From positions 2,542,001 to 2,606,000 of the forward strand of contig NZ_JAPEOZ010000001.1 in the NCBI RefSeq assembly GCF_026340655.1: a stretch of 64,000 nucleotides of DNA, read 5' to 3'. Position numbers and translations under genes: made by a program. This DNA comes from Streptomyces sp. NBC_01275 (GTDB taxonomy: Bacteria; Actinomycetota; Actinomycetes; Streptomycetales; Streptomycetaceae). The notes under the pieces are model-generated. The model saw nothing but the letters and a program-made list of their open reading frames with translations. It ran no database searches and was not told the origin of the DNA. This document shows, one piece after another, positions 1 through 8,968 of the stretch (within the stretch, counting starts at the first letter, position 1; every line of letters starts with the position of its first letter).

Positions 1-2545
1 CGCGGCAGGTGGCTACGTTGGCGTCGACGATCTCGCGGAAGCGGCCCATGTCGCCGGTCAGCATCACGGCGTAGAACCAGAGCAGGCCGGGGACGCGGCA
101 GGTCTGCGGGAGGCCCGGCTCGTAGGCCTGGGCGATCAGACGCAGCCTGTGCTGGGCGGCCGGGGTCTGCCAGGCGTCCAACTCGGTTTCCATGCAGGCG
201 AGATGGGCGAGGTGGACACCGCGCCGGGCCTCGACGAGGGTCTCGCCGGTGAGCGGCGGCGGGGTGTCGGTGCAGGGCTTCCACACGGGGGCGGCCGGGC
301 GCAGGGGTTCGGCGAAGGGGTCGGGGCCCAGGGACATGACCTCGCGGCACCAGGTGCGGGCCTCGATGCGCAGGTCGCGCATCGTCCAGTACCAGACGAG
401 GGAGAGGGCGAGGCTGAGCGCCTCCTGCTCGTCGCGGGCGGCGACGGCGCGGCGCAGCGCGGTGCGCAGGTTCTCGTACTCCAGCTGGAGCAGGTCGACG
501 GCGGCCCGCTGCTCGGAGCCGCGCAGCAACGGCTCGGTGGTGCGGGCGAGTTCGCGGTAGTACGTCAGATGCGCGCGCTCGGCGTCGGCGCGTCGTCCGG
601 ACTCGTCCAGCCGCTCGCCCGCGTACTCGGCGACGGTCTCCAGGAGCCGGTAGCGCATCTCGCCGCCGGGGGCCGGGGCGGCGACGACGAGGGACTTGTC
701 GACGAGGGAGGCGAGACGGCCGAGCACGTCGTGGACGGCCGGGCCGCACACCGTCTCGACGGCCGTGAGGTCGCAGCCGCGGGCGAAGACCGACAGGCGG
801 GCCAGGACGGCGCGTTCGTCCCTGTCGAGCAGGTCCCAGGACCAGTCGACGACCGCGCGCAGCGTCTGCTGACGGGGCAGGACGGTCCGGCTGCCGGACG
901 TCAGCAGCCGGAAGCGGTCGTCGAGCCGGTCGGCTATCTGACGGGGCGTCAACATCCGTAGGCGGGCGGCGGCGAGCTCGATGGCGAGGGGCAGGCCGTC
1001 GAGGCGGCGGCAGATCTCGGCGCAGGCCGCCGCCGTCTCGGCGTCGGCGTCGATCCGGAAGCCGGGGCGGGCGGCCGCTCCCCGGTCGGCCAGCAGGCGC
1101 AGCGCGACCGGCTCCGGCAGCGGCTCCAGCGGGCGCAGCAACTCCCCCGGTACGCCGAGGGGTTCACGGCTGGTGGCCAGCACCGTGATCTCCGGGCAGC
1201 GGGCCAGCAGTTCCTCGGCGAGGCGGGCGGCGGCCTCGACGACGTGTTCGCAGTTGTCGAGGATGATCAGCAGGCGGCGCCGGGCGCAGTGCTCGACGAG
1301 CCGCTCCACGGGGTCGTCGTGCCGTTCGCTCGCCGCCCGCAGCTCCTCGGCGCCGGCGCCGTACAGCACGGTCTCGCGGGCGCCCACGGCGGTGAGGACG
1401 GCCTGCGGCACGGCGTCCGGGTCGGCGACCGGCGCGAGCTCGGCCAGCCACACCCCGTCCGGCACCGCCTCCCGCACGGCCTCGGCCGCCTCCTGCGACA
1501 ACCGCGTCTTCCCGGCCCCGCCCGGCCCGAGCAACGTCACCAGCCGCGCCCCCGCGAGATCCCCCCGTATGGCCTCGATGTCGCCTTCCCGTCCGACGAA
1601 GGAGGTGAGCCGGGCGCGGAGGTTGCCGGGGGGCGGGGACGACGGGGCGGGGAAGGCCGCAGAGGGCGACCCCCCGGGGCTTCCCTGCCTCAGGGGACTT
1701 CCTGGCTCCAAGGGGCTTGCGGGCTTCAGGGGGCTTCCGTGCACCACGGGGCGGGAGGAGTTCCCGGAGCTTCCGCGTCCCATGGGGCGCGGCGGCTCCG
1801 GGGGGCTCTCCAGGTCACCGGTGCTGAGCAACTCCGTGTGCAGGGAGCGCAGTTCGGGGCCGGGGTCGGAGCCGAGGCGGTCGGCCAGGAGGTGGCGTAC
1901 GGCGTCGTAGGCGGCCAGGGCCTGGGCGGTGCGGCCCGCGTCGCGCAGGGCGCGCAGGCGCAGCGCCTGGAGGGGCTCGTCCAGGGGGTGGGCGTCGCAC
2001 AGGGCGGTGAGCTCGGGCAGCGACTGCTCGGCGTGGCCCAGGGCGAGGGCGGCGGTGTGGCGGACGCGCAGCGCGTCGAGGTGACGGGCCTCGCAGCGGG
2101 CCGCCTCCGCGGTGCGGTCGGGCAGGTCGGCGAGAGGCGGCCCGTGCCAGAGGGCGAGGGCGTCGTCGAGGAGGGCGGCCGCCTTGGCGGGGTCGCCGTC
2201 GGCGAGGGCGCGGACGCCGTCGCCGGTCAGCCGCTCGAAACGGTGCAGATCGACGTCGTCGGGCGCGGCGGCGAGCCGGTAGCCGCCCTCCGCGGAGGCG
2301 ACGGTGTCCGCGCCCAGGGCCCGGCGCAGCCGCCCGACCAGCGCCTGCAGCGCGCCCGGCGCGTCGGCGGGCGGGTCGCCGGCCCAGACCTCCTCCACCA
2401 ACAGCCCCGCCGGCACGGTCCGTCCGGCCCGCAGCGCCAGCACGGTGAGCAGGGCGCGCAGCCGGGCCCCGCCGACGGCGACGGGGACGCCGTCGGGACG
2501 GAGTGCCTGAGTGGTGCCGAGGATGCGATAGCGCACGGGGTCCAT
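1..2545 (-). CDS. AfsR-like BTAD/NB-ARC transcriptional regulator, partial (C-terminus off the left edge)
   Basis: The reading frame opens at an ATG at 2545 (MDPVRYRILG) and stays open to the window edge, giving about 848 residues. Residues 1 to roughly 250 match the SARP layout: an OmpR-like winged helix followed by a bacterial transcriptional activation (BTAD) domain. A Pro/Gly/Ser-rich linker (about 245-320) leads to an NB-ARC ATPase with a P-loop GPGGAGKT near residue 340 and a Walker-B-like LIILDNCEH near 425, then helical repeats. AfsR-family proteins are ATP-driven activators of secondary metabolism or differentiation. The target genes are not evident from the flanks. It is transcribed leftward, divergent from the protease gene. 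Confidence 0.9.
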   Translation of the reverse strand, partial: MDPVRYRILGTTQALRPDGVPVAVGGARLRALLTVLALRAGRTVPAGLLVEEVWAGDPPADAPGALQALVGRLRRALGADTVASAEGGYRLAAAPDDVDLHRFERLTGDGVRALADGDPAKAAALLDDALALWHGPPLADLPDRTAEAARCEARHLDALRVRHTAALALGHAEQSLPELTALCDAHPLDEPLQALRLRALRDAGRTAQALAAYDAVRHLLADRLGSDPGPELRSLHTELLSTGDLESPPEPPRPMGRGSSGNSSRPVVHGSPLKPASPLEPGSPLRQGSPGGSPSAAFPAPSSPPPGNLRARLTSFVGREGDIEAIRGDLAGARLVTLLGPGGAGKTRLSQEAAEAVREAVPDGVWLAELAPVADPDAVPQAVLTAVGARETVLYGAGAEELRAASERHDDPVERLVEHCARRRLLIILDNCEHVVEAAARLAEELLARCPEITVLATSREPLGVPGELLRPLEPLPEPVALRLLADRGAAARPGFRIDADAETAAACAEICRRLDGLPLAIELAAARLRMLTPRQIADRLDDRFRLLTSGSRTVLPRQQTLRAVVDWSWDLLDRDERAVLARLSVFARGCDLTAVETVCGPAVHDVLGRLASLVDKSLVVAAPAPGGEMRYRLLETVAEYAGERLDESGRRADAERAHLTYYRELARTTEPLLRGSEQRAAVDLLQLEYENLRTALRRAVAARDEQEALSLALSLVWYWTMRDLRIEARTWCREVMSLGPDPFAEPLRPAAPVWKPCTDTPPPLTGETLVEARRGVHLAHLACMETELDAWQTPAAQHRLRLIAQAYEPGLPQTCRVPGLLWFYAVMLTGDMGRFREIVDANVATCR

Positions 2546-2681
2546 TCTCTACGGAGCGGTAGGGGAGGGTCACGGGGAACACCCACCCAACTAGGAACCG
2601 ATGGCCCACCGCGAGACGTTTTCCCCGTACGCCCGGTACGGTCGGGCGATTCCACGTGTGCGTACGAGTTCAGGGGGCCCC

Positions 2682-3482
2682 ATGACCACCACCGCCACCA
2701 GCCGCAGTGACCGGCGGGTCAGTCCCGTGTTCGTCGGGATCCTGGCCGTCACGGCGGTGACGGGCTGGGCCTCCTGGACCGGGTTCGCCGAGCAGCCCGG
2801 CGTGGCCGTGTTCCTGTTCGTGACGGCGGCCTGGATCGTGTCCCTGTGTCTGCACGAGTACGCACACGCGCGTACCGCCCTGCACGGCGGTGACATCACG
2901 GTCGGCGCCAAGGGATATCTGACCCTGAACCCGCTCAAGTACACGCACGCCCTGCTCAGCATCGTGCTCCCCGTGGTCTTCGTGATCATGGGCGGGATCG
3001 GTCTGCCCGGTGGCGCCGTGTTCATCGAGCGCAGCCGGATCCAGGGCCGCTGGAAGCACAGCCTGATCTCGGCGGCGGGCCCGCTGACGAACGTGCTGTT
3101 CGCCGCGGTGTGCACGGCCCCGTTCTGGCTGGACGCGCTGGACGGCGTGCCGGACGACTTCCGGTACGCACTCGCCTTCCTCGCCCTGCTCCAGGTCACG
3201 GCCGCGATCCTGAACTTCCTGCCGGTGCCCGGTCTGGACGGCTACGGCGTGATCGAGCCCTGGCTGTCGTACGGCGTCAAGCGGCAGGTCGAGCCGTTCG
3301 CGCCGTTCGGCCTGCTGTTCGTGTTCGCCCTGCTGTGGGTGCCCTCGGTCAACAGCGCGTTCTTCGACATGATCGACGCGGTGCTGCGCGGCCTGAACGT
3401 CGGCGACTTCGACACGTACTGCGGTCAGTCGCTGTACCGCTTCTGGGAGGGCACGAACGAGTACTGCGCGGTCAGCCGGTGA
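2682..3482 (+). CDS. Site-2-protease-family (M50) membrane metalloprotease
   Basis: A 266-residue polytopic membrane protein. HEYAH at residues 58-62 is the HExxH zinc site inside a membrane helix, and NFLPVPGLDG at 178-187 supplies the third ligand region (LDG motif) of M50 proteases. These enzymes cut within or near the membrane, often acting on anti-sigma factors or signal-peptide remnants. No PDZ or CBS domain is present, so it is a minimal member and its substrate cannot be guessed. The ATG at 2682 is the first start after the divergent promoter. Its 3' end overlaps the convergent small gene by 11 bases. Confidence 0.85.
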   Translation: MTTTATSRSDRRVSPVFVGILAVTAVTGWASWTGFAEQPGVAVFLFVTAAWIVSLCLHEYAHARTALHGGDITVGAKGYLTLNPLKYTHALLSIVLPVVFVIMGGIGLPGGAVFIERSRIQGRWKHSLISAAGPLTNVLFAAVCTAPFWLDALDGVPDDFRYALAFLALLQVTAAILNFLPVPGLDGYGVIEPWLSYGVKRQVEPFAPFGLLFVFALLWVPSVNSAFFDMIDAVLRGLNVGDFDTYCGQSLYRFWEGTNEYCAVSR

Positions 3483-3660
3483 CCGACCCGGCGGACTTCC
3501 GGACCTTCTCGCGCTTCACGTAGTACCAGGTCATGTTGGACGACAGGCCCGCGAGCAGCACCCACACGATCCCCAGGAAGCTGCCCTGCACGAAGGAGAC
3601 CACGGCGGCGGCCACGGCCAGCACGCAGACGACGAGGGTGTAGAGGGCGAGGCGGGGCAT
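3472..3660 (-). CDS. Small two-helix membrane protein, unknown function
   Basis: The 62-residue product has two hydrophobic segments (about 5-24 and 28-46) and a short basic tail (KREKVRK). The ATG at 3660 is preceded by AGGAG at good spacing. Such two-helix proteins are common in Streptomyces and carry no assigned function. It converges on the M50 protease gene with an 11-base overlap, so the two transcripts are antisense at their ends. Confidence 0.7.
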   Translation of the reverse strand: MPRLALYTLVVCVLAVAAAVVSFVQGSFLGIVWVLLAGLSSNMTWYYVKREKVRKSAGSVTG

Positions 3661-3793
3661 GGGGTCGGCTCCTGTCGGGGGACACTGCGGGCGTTCGTCG
3701 ACCAGTGTCCCCCATCCGCGCCGTCCCCCGTCCGCGCCGTCCCCCTCCGCGCCGTCCCCCGTCCGCAGTGTCCGCGGCGCTGCGTCCGTCGGC

Positions 3794-4522
3794 TCACACG
3801 TCGGTGACGCGCAGCCCCGCGTGGGCCTTGTAGCGGCGGTTGACGGAGATCAGGTTGGCGACCAGGGACTCCACCTGGTGGGCGTTGCGCAGCCGGCCGG
3901 CGAAGACGCCCCGCATGCCGGGGATGCGGCCGGCCAGCGCCTGCACGATCTCGACGTCGGCGCGCTCCTCGCCCAGCACCATCACATCGGTGTCGATCTC
4001 CTCGATCTCCGGGTCCTGGAGCAGGACCGCCGAGAGGTGGTGGAAGGCGGCGGCGACCCGGGAGTCGGGCAGCAGGGCGGCGGCCTGCTCGGCGGCGCTG
4101 CCCTCCTCCGGCTTCAGCGCGTACGCGCCCTTCTTGTCGAAGCCGAGCGGGTTGACGCAGTCGACGACGAGCTTGCCCGCCAGCTCCTCGCGCAGCGACT
4201 CCAGCGTCTTGCCGTGGCCGTCCCACGGCACGGCGACGATCACGATGTCGCTGCGGCGCGCGGTGTCGGCGTTGTCGGCGCCCTCGACGCCGTGCCCGAG
4301 CTCCTCGGCTGCGGTCTGGGCGCGGTCGGCGGCGCGCGAGCCGATGATCACCTTCTGGCCGGCCTTGGCGAGCCGGTAGGCGAGGCCCTTGCCCTGCGGG
4401 CCGGTCCCGCCGAGCACGCCGACGACGAGCCCGGAGACGTCGGGAAGGTCCCACGGGTCCTTGGCGGGGGCCTTCGCCGGGGCGCTCGCGGGGGTGGTCT
4501 GTGCACTGTCGGTAGAGGTCAT
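3794..4522 (-). CDS. npdG: NADPH-dependent F420 reductase (F420H2:NADP+ oxidoreductase)
   Basis: The 242-residue protein has a Rossmann start GVLGGTGPQGKGLAYRLA at about 36-53, typical of Fno/NpdG enzymes that move hydride between NADPH and coenzyme F420. The GSRAADRA stretch after strand 2 fits NADP phosphate binding, and VVDCVNPLGFDKKG and AFHHLSA are also family-like. An Ala/Pro/Lys-rich 25-residue N-terminal extension precedes the fold, as often seen in actinobacteria. Reduced F420 supports reductases in primary and secondary metabolism. It is monocistronic, convergent with the preceding region and divergent from the gene at 4626. Confidence 0.85.
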   Translation of the reverse strand: MTSTDSAQTTPASAPAKAPAKDPWDLPDVSGLVVGVLGGTGPQGKGLAYRLAKAGQKVIIGSRAADRAQTAAEELGHGVEGADNADTARRSDIVIVAVPWDGHGKTLESLREELAGKLVVDCVNPLGFDKKGAYALKPEEGSAAEQAAALLPDSRVAAAFHHLSAVLLQDPEIEEIDTDVMVLGEERADVEIVQALAGRIPGMRGVFAGRLRNAHQVESLVANLISVNRRYKAHAGLRVTDV

Positions 4523-4625
4523 GGGCCGACTTTACGTGGGCGTCGGAGGCGGCCCTTCCCCGTCCGGGGTGAATCGGCGGCGAACCCCGCACGGGCGACG
4601 GCCGGCTGCGGCAGGATGCGGCGGC

Positions 4626-5225
4626 ATGGACGCCGTACGGGTCGCGCTGCTGCGTGAGGTGCTCGCCGGGACGGAGTGGCTGGGCGCCACCCGGAGGTTC
4701 GCGGAGGTGCTGCGCGGCTCCGTGGTGTCGCACGGGGGCGGGTTGCTGCTGGTGGGCACGGCCGTCTACGAGCCCTGGCATCTCGCGGCGCATCTGGTGG
4801 ACGAGGCCGCGTGGTCGGGTACGCCGGAACTGGCGCCGACGCTCGTACGGCATGACGCCCGCCCGTCCGATCCGGCGCAGCTCGCGGTCGGCCTGGGCCG
4901 GATCGAGGCGGCCCGGCGGGGCGAGACACTGCTGGTGGCCTCGCCGGAGGGGGACGCGGCGCTCCTGGAACGGGTGTCGGGCGCGCGGCGGGCCGGGGTG
5001 ACGATCCTCGCCCTCGGCCCCGGCGAGGGCGAGCTGACGGCTCTCGCCCACGAGACGCTGGCCGTGCCGGACGGCTCCGAGCTGGACCTGGACACCGTGC
5101 AGCACCTGGTGAGCGCGGCGGCCGGGGAGAACGCGCGGACCTCTCCGCGGCGCCGCCGCCGTTTCCGCGACCGGCTGTCGAGGCTGGCGGAGTCCCTGAC
5201 GGCCCCGCCCCCGCCCCCTTGGTGA
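4626..5225 (+). CDS. Conserved-looking hypothetical protein
   Basis: A 199-residue soluble protein starting at ATG 4626. It alternates hydrophobic strands (GGLLLVGTA, ETLLVAS, GVTILALGPG) with Ala-rich helices in a Rossmann- or SIS-like pattern and ends in a basic Arg-rich segment plus a Pro tail. The pattern resembles SIS (phosphosugar-binding) folds, but I see no diagnostic motif. Codon usage is normal for the chromosome. Function unassigned. Confidence 0.6.
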   Translation: MDAVRVALLREVLAGTEWLGATRRFAEVLRGSVVSHGGGLLLVGTAVYEPWHLAAHLVDEAAWSGTPELAPTLVRHDARPSDPAQLAVGLGRIEAARRGETLLVASPEGDAALLERVSGARRAGVTILALGPGEGELTALAHETLAVPDGSELDLDTVQHLVSAAAGENARTSPRRRRRFRDRLSRLAESLTAPPPPPW

Positions 5226-5350
5226 CACGCCCCTGACACTCCCGGCCGACGCTCCCTGGGGACCCCCCTGCCGACACCCCCGCCCGAAAACTCCCTGCCG
5301 ACGGAAAAGCGGTTGCCCCGGGCTTCCGTCTCCGCAGAGCATGGCCTCCC

Positions 5351-6682
5351 GTGACCGACGACGCCCCCGCTCCTCCCGCTGCCCCCTCCGCACCCTCCGG
5401 ACTGCGGGCGATCCTCCCGGACCTCGCCCCCTGGCGGGCCTCCCGGGACTTCCGTCGGCTGTGGATGTCGGGGCTGGTGTCGAACTTCGGCAGCTTCCTG
5501 ACGTTCGTCGCGCTGCCGGTACAGCTGAAGGACCTGACGGGGTCCGCCGCGGCGGTGGGCGCGATCGGCGCCGTGGAACTCGTCCCGCTCGTGGCGTTCG
5601 GGCTGTACGGCGGTGCGCTCGCGGACGCGTGGGACAAGCGGAAGCTGATCCTGTGGACCGAGGTGGGGCAGGGCCTGCTCTCCCTCGTGCTGCTGCTCAA
5701 CGCCCTTGTGCCGAGCCCTGCGGTCTGGCCGCTGTACGTCGTGGCCGCCCTGTCCTCCGCCCTCGTCTCCGTCCAGCGTCCCGCGATGGACTCGCTGTGG
5801 CCGCGGATCGTGGCCCATGAGCACCTCCCGGCCGCGACCTCGCTGAACGCCCTGCGCTGGACCGTCGGCGGGGTCGCCGGACCGGCCGCGGCGGGGATCG
5901 TCGTCGCCTACGCGGGCCTGGGCTGGGCCTACGCCGCCGACGCCCTCACCTTCCTCGTGTCCGTCGCCCTCGTCGTGCGCATCGCCTCCTCCCCCGCCGC
6001 GCACGAGGCCGCCAAGCCGTCGTGGCAGGCGATCGCGGAGGGCGCGCGGTACGCGTGGGGCCGCAAGGAGCTGCTGGGGACGTACGCCGTGGACCTCGCG
6101 GCGATGTTCCTGGCGATGCCGCTGGCCGTGCTGCCGTTCCTCGCGGACGAGCTGGACGCCCCGTGGTCGCTGGGGCTGATGTACGCGAGCGTCCCGGCCG
6201 GGTCGATGCTGGTGAGCCTGACCAGCGGCTGGACCTCCCGGGTACACCGGCACGGGCGGATGGTGGCGCTGTCGGCCGCGATGTGGGGGCTGGCCATCGC
6301 GGGCGCGGGGCTGGTGGGCGACGTGTGGCTGGTGCTGCTGTTCCTGACCCTCGCCGGGGCGTTCGACATGATCAGCGGGATCTTCCGCGGGGCCATGTGG
6401 AACCAGACGATCCCGGACGAGCTGCGCGGCCGGCTCGCCGGGATCGAGCTGCTGTCCTACTCGGTGGGGCCGACGCTCGGCCAGGTGCGGACCGGCGGGT
6501 TCGCGGCCTGGCTGGGGGTGCGGACGTCCGTCTGGTCGGGCGGGGTGCTGTGCGTGGGCGCGGTGGGGCTGCTGGCCGTGTGCCTTCCGGGGCTGATGAG
6601 GTACGACGTCCGCACGAACGAGCACGCGGCGCGACTGCGCGCGCAACGCGCGGCCGCGCCCACGCCTGTCACCGAGGCCTGA
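5351..6682 (+). CDS. MFS exporter, EntS/enterobactin-exporter-like
   Basis: The 443-residue protein has about 12 transmembrane helices and the MFS_3-type features FRRLWMSGLVSNFGSFLTFVALPVQ at the N-terminus and ALADAWDKRKL as the loop 2-3 motif. This branch includes siderophore and small-molecule exporters. It starts at GTG 5351, and the region before it (5226-5350) is pyrimidine-rich with no other gene. An iron block lies a few kilobases downstream, but no iron box was seen in front of this gene, so a siderophore role is only possible. Confidence 0.85.
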   Translation: MTDDAPAPPAAPSAPSGLRAILPDLAPWRASRDFRRLWMSGLVSNFGSFLTFVALPVQLKDLTGSAAAVGAIGAVELVPLVAFGLYGGALADAWDKRKLILWTEVGQGLLSLVLLLNALVPSPAVWPLYVVAALSSALVSVQRPAMDSLWPRIVAHEHLPAATSLNALRWTVGGVAGPAAAGIVVAYAGLGWAYAADALTFLVSVALVVRIASSPAAHEAAKPSWQAIAEGARYAWGRKELLGTYAVDLAAMFLAMPLAVLPFLADELDAPWSLGLMYASVPAGSMLVSLTSGWTSRVHRHGRMVALSAAMWGLAIAGAGLVGDVWLVLLFLTLAGAFDMISGIFRGAMWNQTIPDELRGRLAGIELLSYSVGPTLGQVRTGGFAAWLGVRTSVWSGGVLCVGAVGLLAVCLPGLMRYDVRTNEHAARLRAQRAAAPTPVTEA

Positions 6683-6702
6683 TCAGTCGTCGTCAGTCGC
6701 CG

Positions 6703-6936
6703 TCAGTCGTCTTCCGGGGCGCCGCCCGCCGGGGCGTCGTGCCACTTGGGGTCGTTCTCCCACTGGAGGTTGCGTTCGCGGGCGCTCTCCATGGCGTGCT
6801 CGGCCTCCACGCGGCTGGGGTACGGGCCGAAGCGGTCCTTGCCGGGGCAGTCCGGCCCCTCCTCGACCTTCTTGTGCTCCAGGCAGTAGTACCACTCGCC
6901 CGGCTTACCGACGGTCCGCTTCTTGAACAGGGGCAT
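6703..6936 (-). CDS. Small conserved actinobacterial protein, unknown function
   Basis: The 77-residue soluble protein has a basic start ([39 protein letters not shown]) and an Ala/Glu-rich helix ([21 protein letters not shown]), resembling a compact SPOR-like fold. GAGAGGAG stands before the ATG at 6936. It is divergent from the methionine aminopeptidase gene with a 58-base shared control region. Function unassigned. Confidence 0.7.
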   Translation of the reverse strand: MPLFKKRTVGKPGEWYYCLEHKKVEEGPDCPGKDRFGPYPSRVEAEHAMESARERNLQWENDPKWHDAPAGGAPEDD

Positions 6937-6994
6937 GACCGGCTCCTCTCGCCACCGTCATGTTCCCCCATGGCCGCTCGTTAGACTCGCCGAT

Positions 6995-7852
6995 ATGTCT
7001 GGCCAGTCGCTGCTCGTTCCAGGGGAGCTGTCCCCCACCCGTTCCGTGCCCGGAAACATCCGCCGGCCCGAGTACGTCGGCAAGCCGGCGCCGACCCCGT
7101 ACACCGGACCGGAGGTGCAGACGCCCGAGACGATCGAGGCGATGCGCCGGGCCGGCCGGATCGCCGCGCAGGCGATGGCGGAGGCCGCGAAGCTGATCGC
7201 GCCGGGCGTCACCACCGACGAGCTGGACCGGGTCGCGCACGCGTACATGTGCGACCACGGCGCCTACCCGTCGACGCTGGGCTACCGCGGCTTCCCCAAG
7301 TCCCTGTGCACCAGCGTCAACGAGGTGATCTGTCACGGCATCCCGGACTCGACGGTCCTGAACGACGGCGACATCGTCAACCTCGACGTGACCGCGTACA
7401 TCGGCGGGGTGCACGGCGACAACAACGCGACCTACCTGGTCGGGGACGTCGACGAGGAGTCGCGGCTGCTGGTGGAGCGGACCCGGGAGTCCCTGGCCCG
7501 GGCGATCAAGGCGGTCCGGCCGGGCCGCCAGGTCAACATCATCGGACGGGTCATCGAGTCGTACGCCAAGCGCTTCGGGTACGGCGTGGTCCGGGACTTC
7601 ACCGGGCACGGCATCAACTCGTCGTTCCACTCCGGGCTGATCATCCCGCACTACGACAGCCCGCACGCGACGACCGTCATCCAGCCCGGGATGACCTTCA
7701 CGATCGAGCCGATGCTGACGCTGGGGACGCACGACTACGACATGTGGGACGACGGCTGGACGGTCGTGACGAAGGACCGCAGGCGCACGGCCCAGTTCGA
7801 GCACACGCTGGTGGTGACGGAGACGGGCGCGGAGATCCTGACCCTGCCGTAA
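6995..7852 (+). CDS. map: Methionine aminopeptidase, type I
   Basis: The 285-residue enzyme removes N-terminal Met from nascent proteins. The five metal ligands are visible: D131 (NLDVTAY), D142 (HGDNN), H205 (TGHGI), E238 (FTIEPM) and E269 (QFEHT). H114 (VICHGIP) matches the catalytic His. An N-terminal extension of about 40 residues precedes the core, as in other actinobacterial type Ic forms. The ATG at 6995 is favoured over the GTG upstream because [16 protein letters not shown] is the usual family start. A terminator hairpin follows the gene. Confidence 0.92.
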   Translation: MSGQSLLVPGELSPTRSVPGNIRRPEYVGKPAPTPYTGPEVQTPETIEAMRRAGRIAAQAMAEAAKLIAPGVTTDELDRVAHAYMCDHGAYPSTLGYRGFPKSLCTSVNEVICHGIPDSTVLNDGDIVNLDVTAYIGGVHGDNNATYLVGDVDEESRLLVERTRESLARAIKAVRPGRQVNIIGRVIESYAKRFGYGVVRDFTGHGINSSFHSGLIIPHYDSPHATTVIQPGMTFTIEPMLTLGTHDYDMWDDGWTVVTKDRRRTAQFEHTLVVTETGAEILTLP

Positions 7853-7860
7853 CGGATTGG

Positions 7861-7890
7861 AGGACCCGTTCCCTGCCGGGGGCGGGTCTT
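7861..7890 (+). terminator. Likely intrinsic terminator after map
   Basis: An 8-pair stem (7861-7868 with 7883-7890, one G-T pair) with a 14-base loop is followed by TCTCTTG. It sits 8 bases after the map stop codon. Confidence 0.6.
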
Positions 7891-7935
7891 TCTCTTGTAC
7901 GCTTTTACCGACAAGGCGTCGGCAAACCCATTGAC

Positions 7936-7954
7936 TTAGGTAAGCCTTACCTTA
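7936..7954 (+). promoter_or_regulatory. Iron box (DmdR/IdeR operator) over the heme oxygenase promoter
   Basis: TTAGGTAAGCCTTACCTTA is a 19-base interrupted palindrome matching the DtxR/DmdR consensus TTAGGTTAGGCTAACCTAA closely. It starts just inside a -35-like TTGACT (7931-7936) and ends 12 bases before the ATG of the heme oxygenase, so iron-loaded repressor should block transcription. Confidence 0.85.
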
Positions 7955-7966
7955 GAGGATCTGGGC

Positions 7967-8614
7967 ATGGACTCGTTCTCGACACTCATCCGCACGGCGT
8001 CCCACGAGCAGCATGTGGAGGCCGAGACCTCGACGTTCATGAGCGACCTCCTCGGCGGGAGGCTCGGCGTCGAGGCGTACGCGCGCTACACCGAGCAGCT
8101 CTGGTTCGTGTACGAGGCGCTGGAGACCGGCGCCGGGCGGCTCGCCTCGGACCCGGTGGCCGGACCCTTCGTCCAGCCCGAGCTGTTCCGGCTGCCGGCG
8201 CTGGAGCGGGACCTGGCGCATCTGCGCGGGCCCGACTGGCGGACGGGACTGTCGGCCCTGCCGGCGACCCAGGCGTACGCGACGCGGGTGCGGGAGTGCG
8301 CCGAGCGCTGGCCGGCCGGGTACATCGCGCACCACTACACGCGCTACCTCGGCGACCTCTCCGGCGGGCAGATCATCCGCGACAGGGCCGAGCGGACCTG
8401 GGGCTTCGAGAGGAAGGGCGACGGCGTCCGCTTCTACGTCTTCGAGGAGATCGGCAACCCGGCGGCCTTCAAGCGGGGTTACCGGGAGCTGCTGGACGCG
8501 GTGCGCGCGGACGACCTGGAGAAGCAGCGGATCGTGAGCGAGTGCAAGAAGGCGTTCGCCCTGAACACGGCGGTCTTCCACGCCCTGGGCGAGGAGTTCC
8601 CGCTCTCGGCGTGA
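7967..8614 (+). CDS. hmuO: Heme oxygenase (biliverdin-producing)
   Basis: The 215-residue protein fits bacterial heme oxygenase: the proximal-His region SHEQHVEAET (H16) and the distal-helix motif YLGDLSGGQ at 127-135, which is the family signature. It opens heme to biliverdin, CO and Fe2+, giving iron from host or environmental heme. The gene lies directly behind an iron box, so it should be expressed under iron limitation. A strong terminator follows. A degraded heme-importer ATPase lies about 1 kb downstream, suggesting a larger heme-use locus once stood here. The electron donor is not encoded nearby. Confidence 0.92.
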   Translation: MDSFSTLIRTASHEQHVEAETSTFMSDLLGGRLGVEAYARYTEQLWFVYEALETGAGRLASDPVAGPFVQPELFRLPALERDLAHLRGPDWRTGLSALPATQAYATRVRECAERWPAGYIAHHYTRYLGDLSGGQIIRDRAERTWGFERKGDGVRFYVFEEIGNPAAFKRGYRELLDAVRADDLEKQRIVSECKKAFALNTAVFHALGEEFPLSA

Positions 8615-8619
8615 ACACG

Positions 8620-8661
8620 GGGCGCCGGGCTCCTCGCTTCCCAGCGAGGGGCCCGGCGCCC
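8620..8661 (+). terminator. Strong hairpin terminator after heme oxygenase
   Basis: The stem 8620-8630 pairs perfectly with 8651-8661 (11 GC-rich pairs), with an inner stem CCTCGCT/AGCGAGG and a 4-base loop. It can serve both this gene and the convergent small secreted-protein gene. Confidence 0.85.
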
Positions 8662-8668
8662 TGTCACG

Positions 8669-8869
8669 TCAGAGGCGGCGACAGTGCGCGCCGCCCCAGA
8701 CGATGTCGGAGGACGAGGTGTCGATCGCGCCGAAGTACGGGCTGCAGATGCCGTCGTCCCCGCCGAAGTGGTGGTGCCGGGGGCCCTCGTCGGCGGTGGC
8801 GGTCGTCGCGCCGACGGCGGTCAGGGCGAGACCCAGGACAGTGGCGGCCAGGACTGATCGGATACGCAT
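8669..8869 (-). CDS. Small secreted protein
   Basis: The 66-residue product has a clear signal peptide (MRIRSVLAATVLGLALTAVGATTATA, cut after about residue 26) and a mature part of about 40 residues with His-rich HHHFGG and two cysteines (ICSPY, AHCRRL) that could form a disulfide. Small secreted proteins of this type are frequent in Streptomyces and mostly uncharacterised. It converges on heme oxygenase across a shared terminator. The HHH stretch near an iron locus could bind metal, which is speculation. Confidence 0.7.
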   Translation of the reverse strand: MRIRSVLAATVLGLALTAVGATTATADEGPRHHHFGGDDGICSPYFGAIDTSSSDIVWGGAHCRRL

Positions 8870-8968
8870 GGTGTTCCTCTCACGGTGACTGAGCGGTCAC
8901 GCCCAGTGGTCCCCGCTCCTCTCCGCGCGCACACGCTGGACCACCCGTACGGCCGCCTGTCCGCGGGC

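Noticed and set aside
1244..2710. Long plus-strand frame opposite the AfsR-like gene
   Set aside because: It is antisense to a frame with clear BTAD and NB-ARC motifs, is Gly/Ala/Arg-rich without domains and has no ribosome site.
3531..5393. Long minus-strand frame of 620 residues
   Set aside because: It runs across the F420 reductase gene in another frame and the plus-strand gene at 4626. Its composition (Arg/Gly/Pro) is typical of GC-rich shadow frames.
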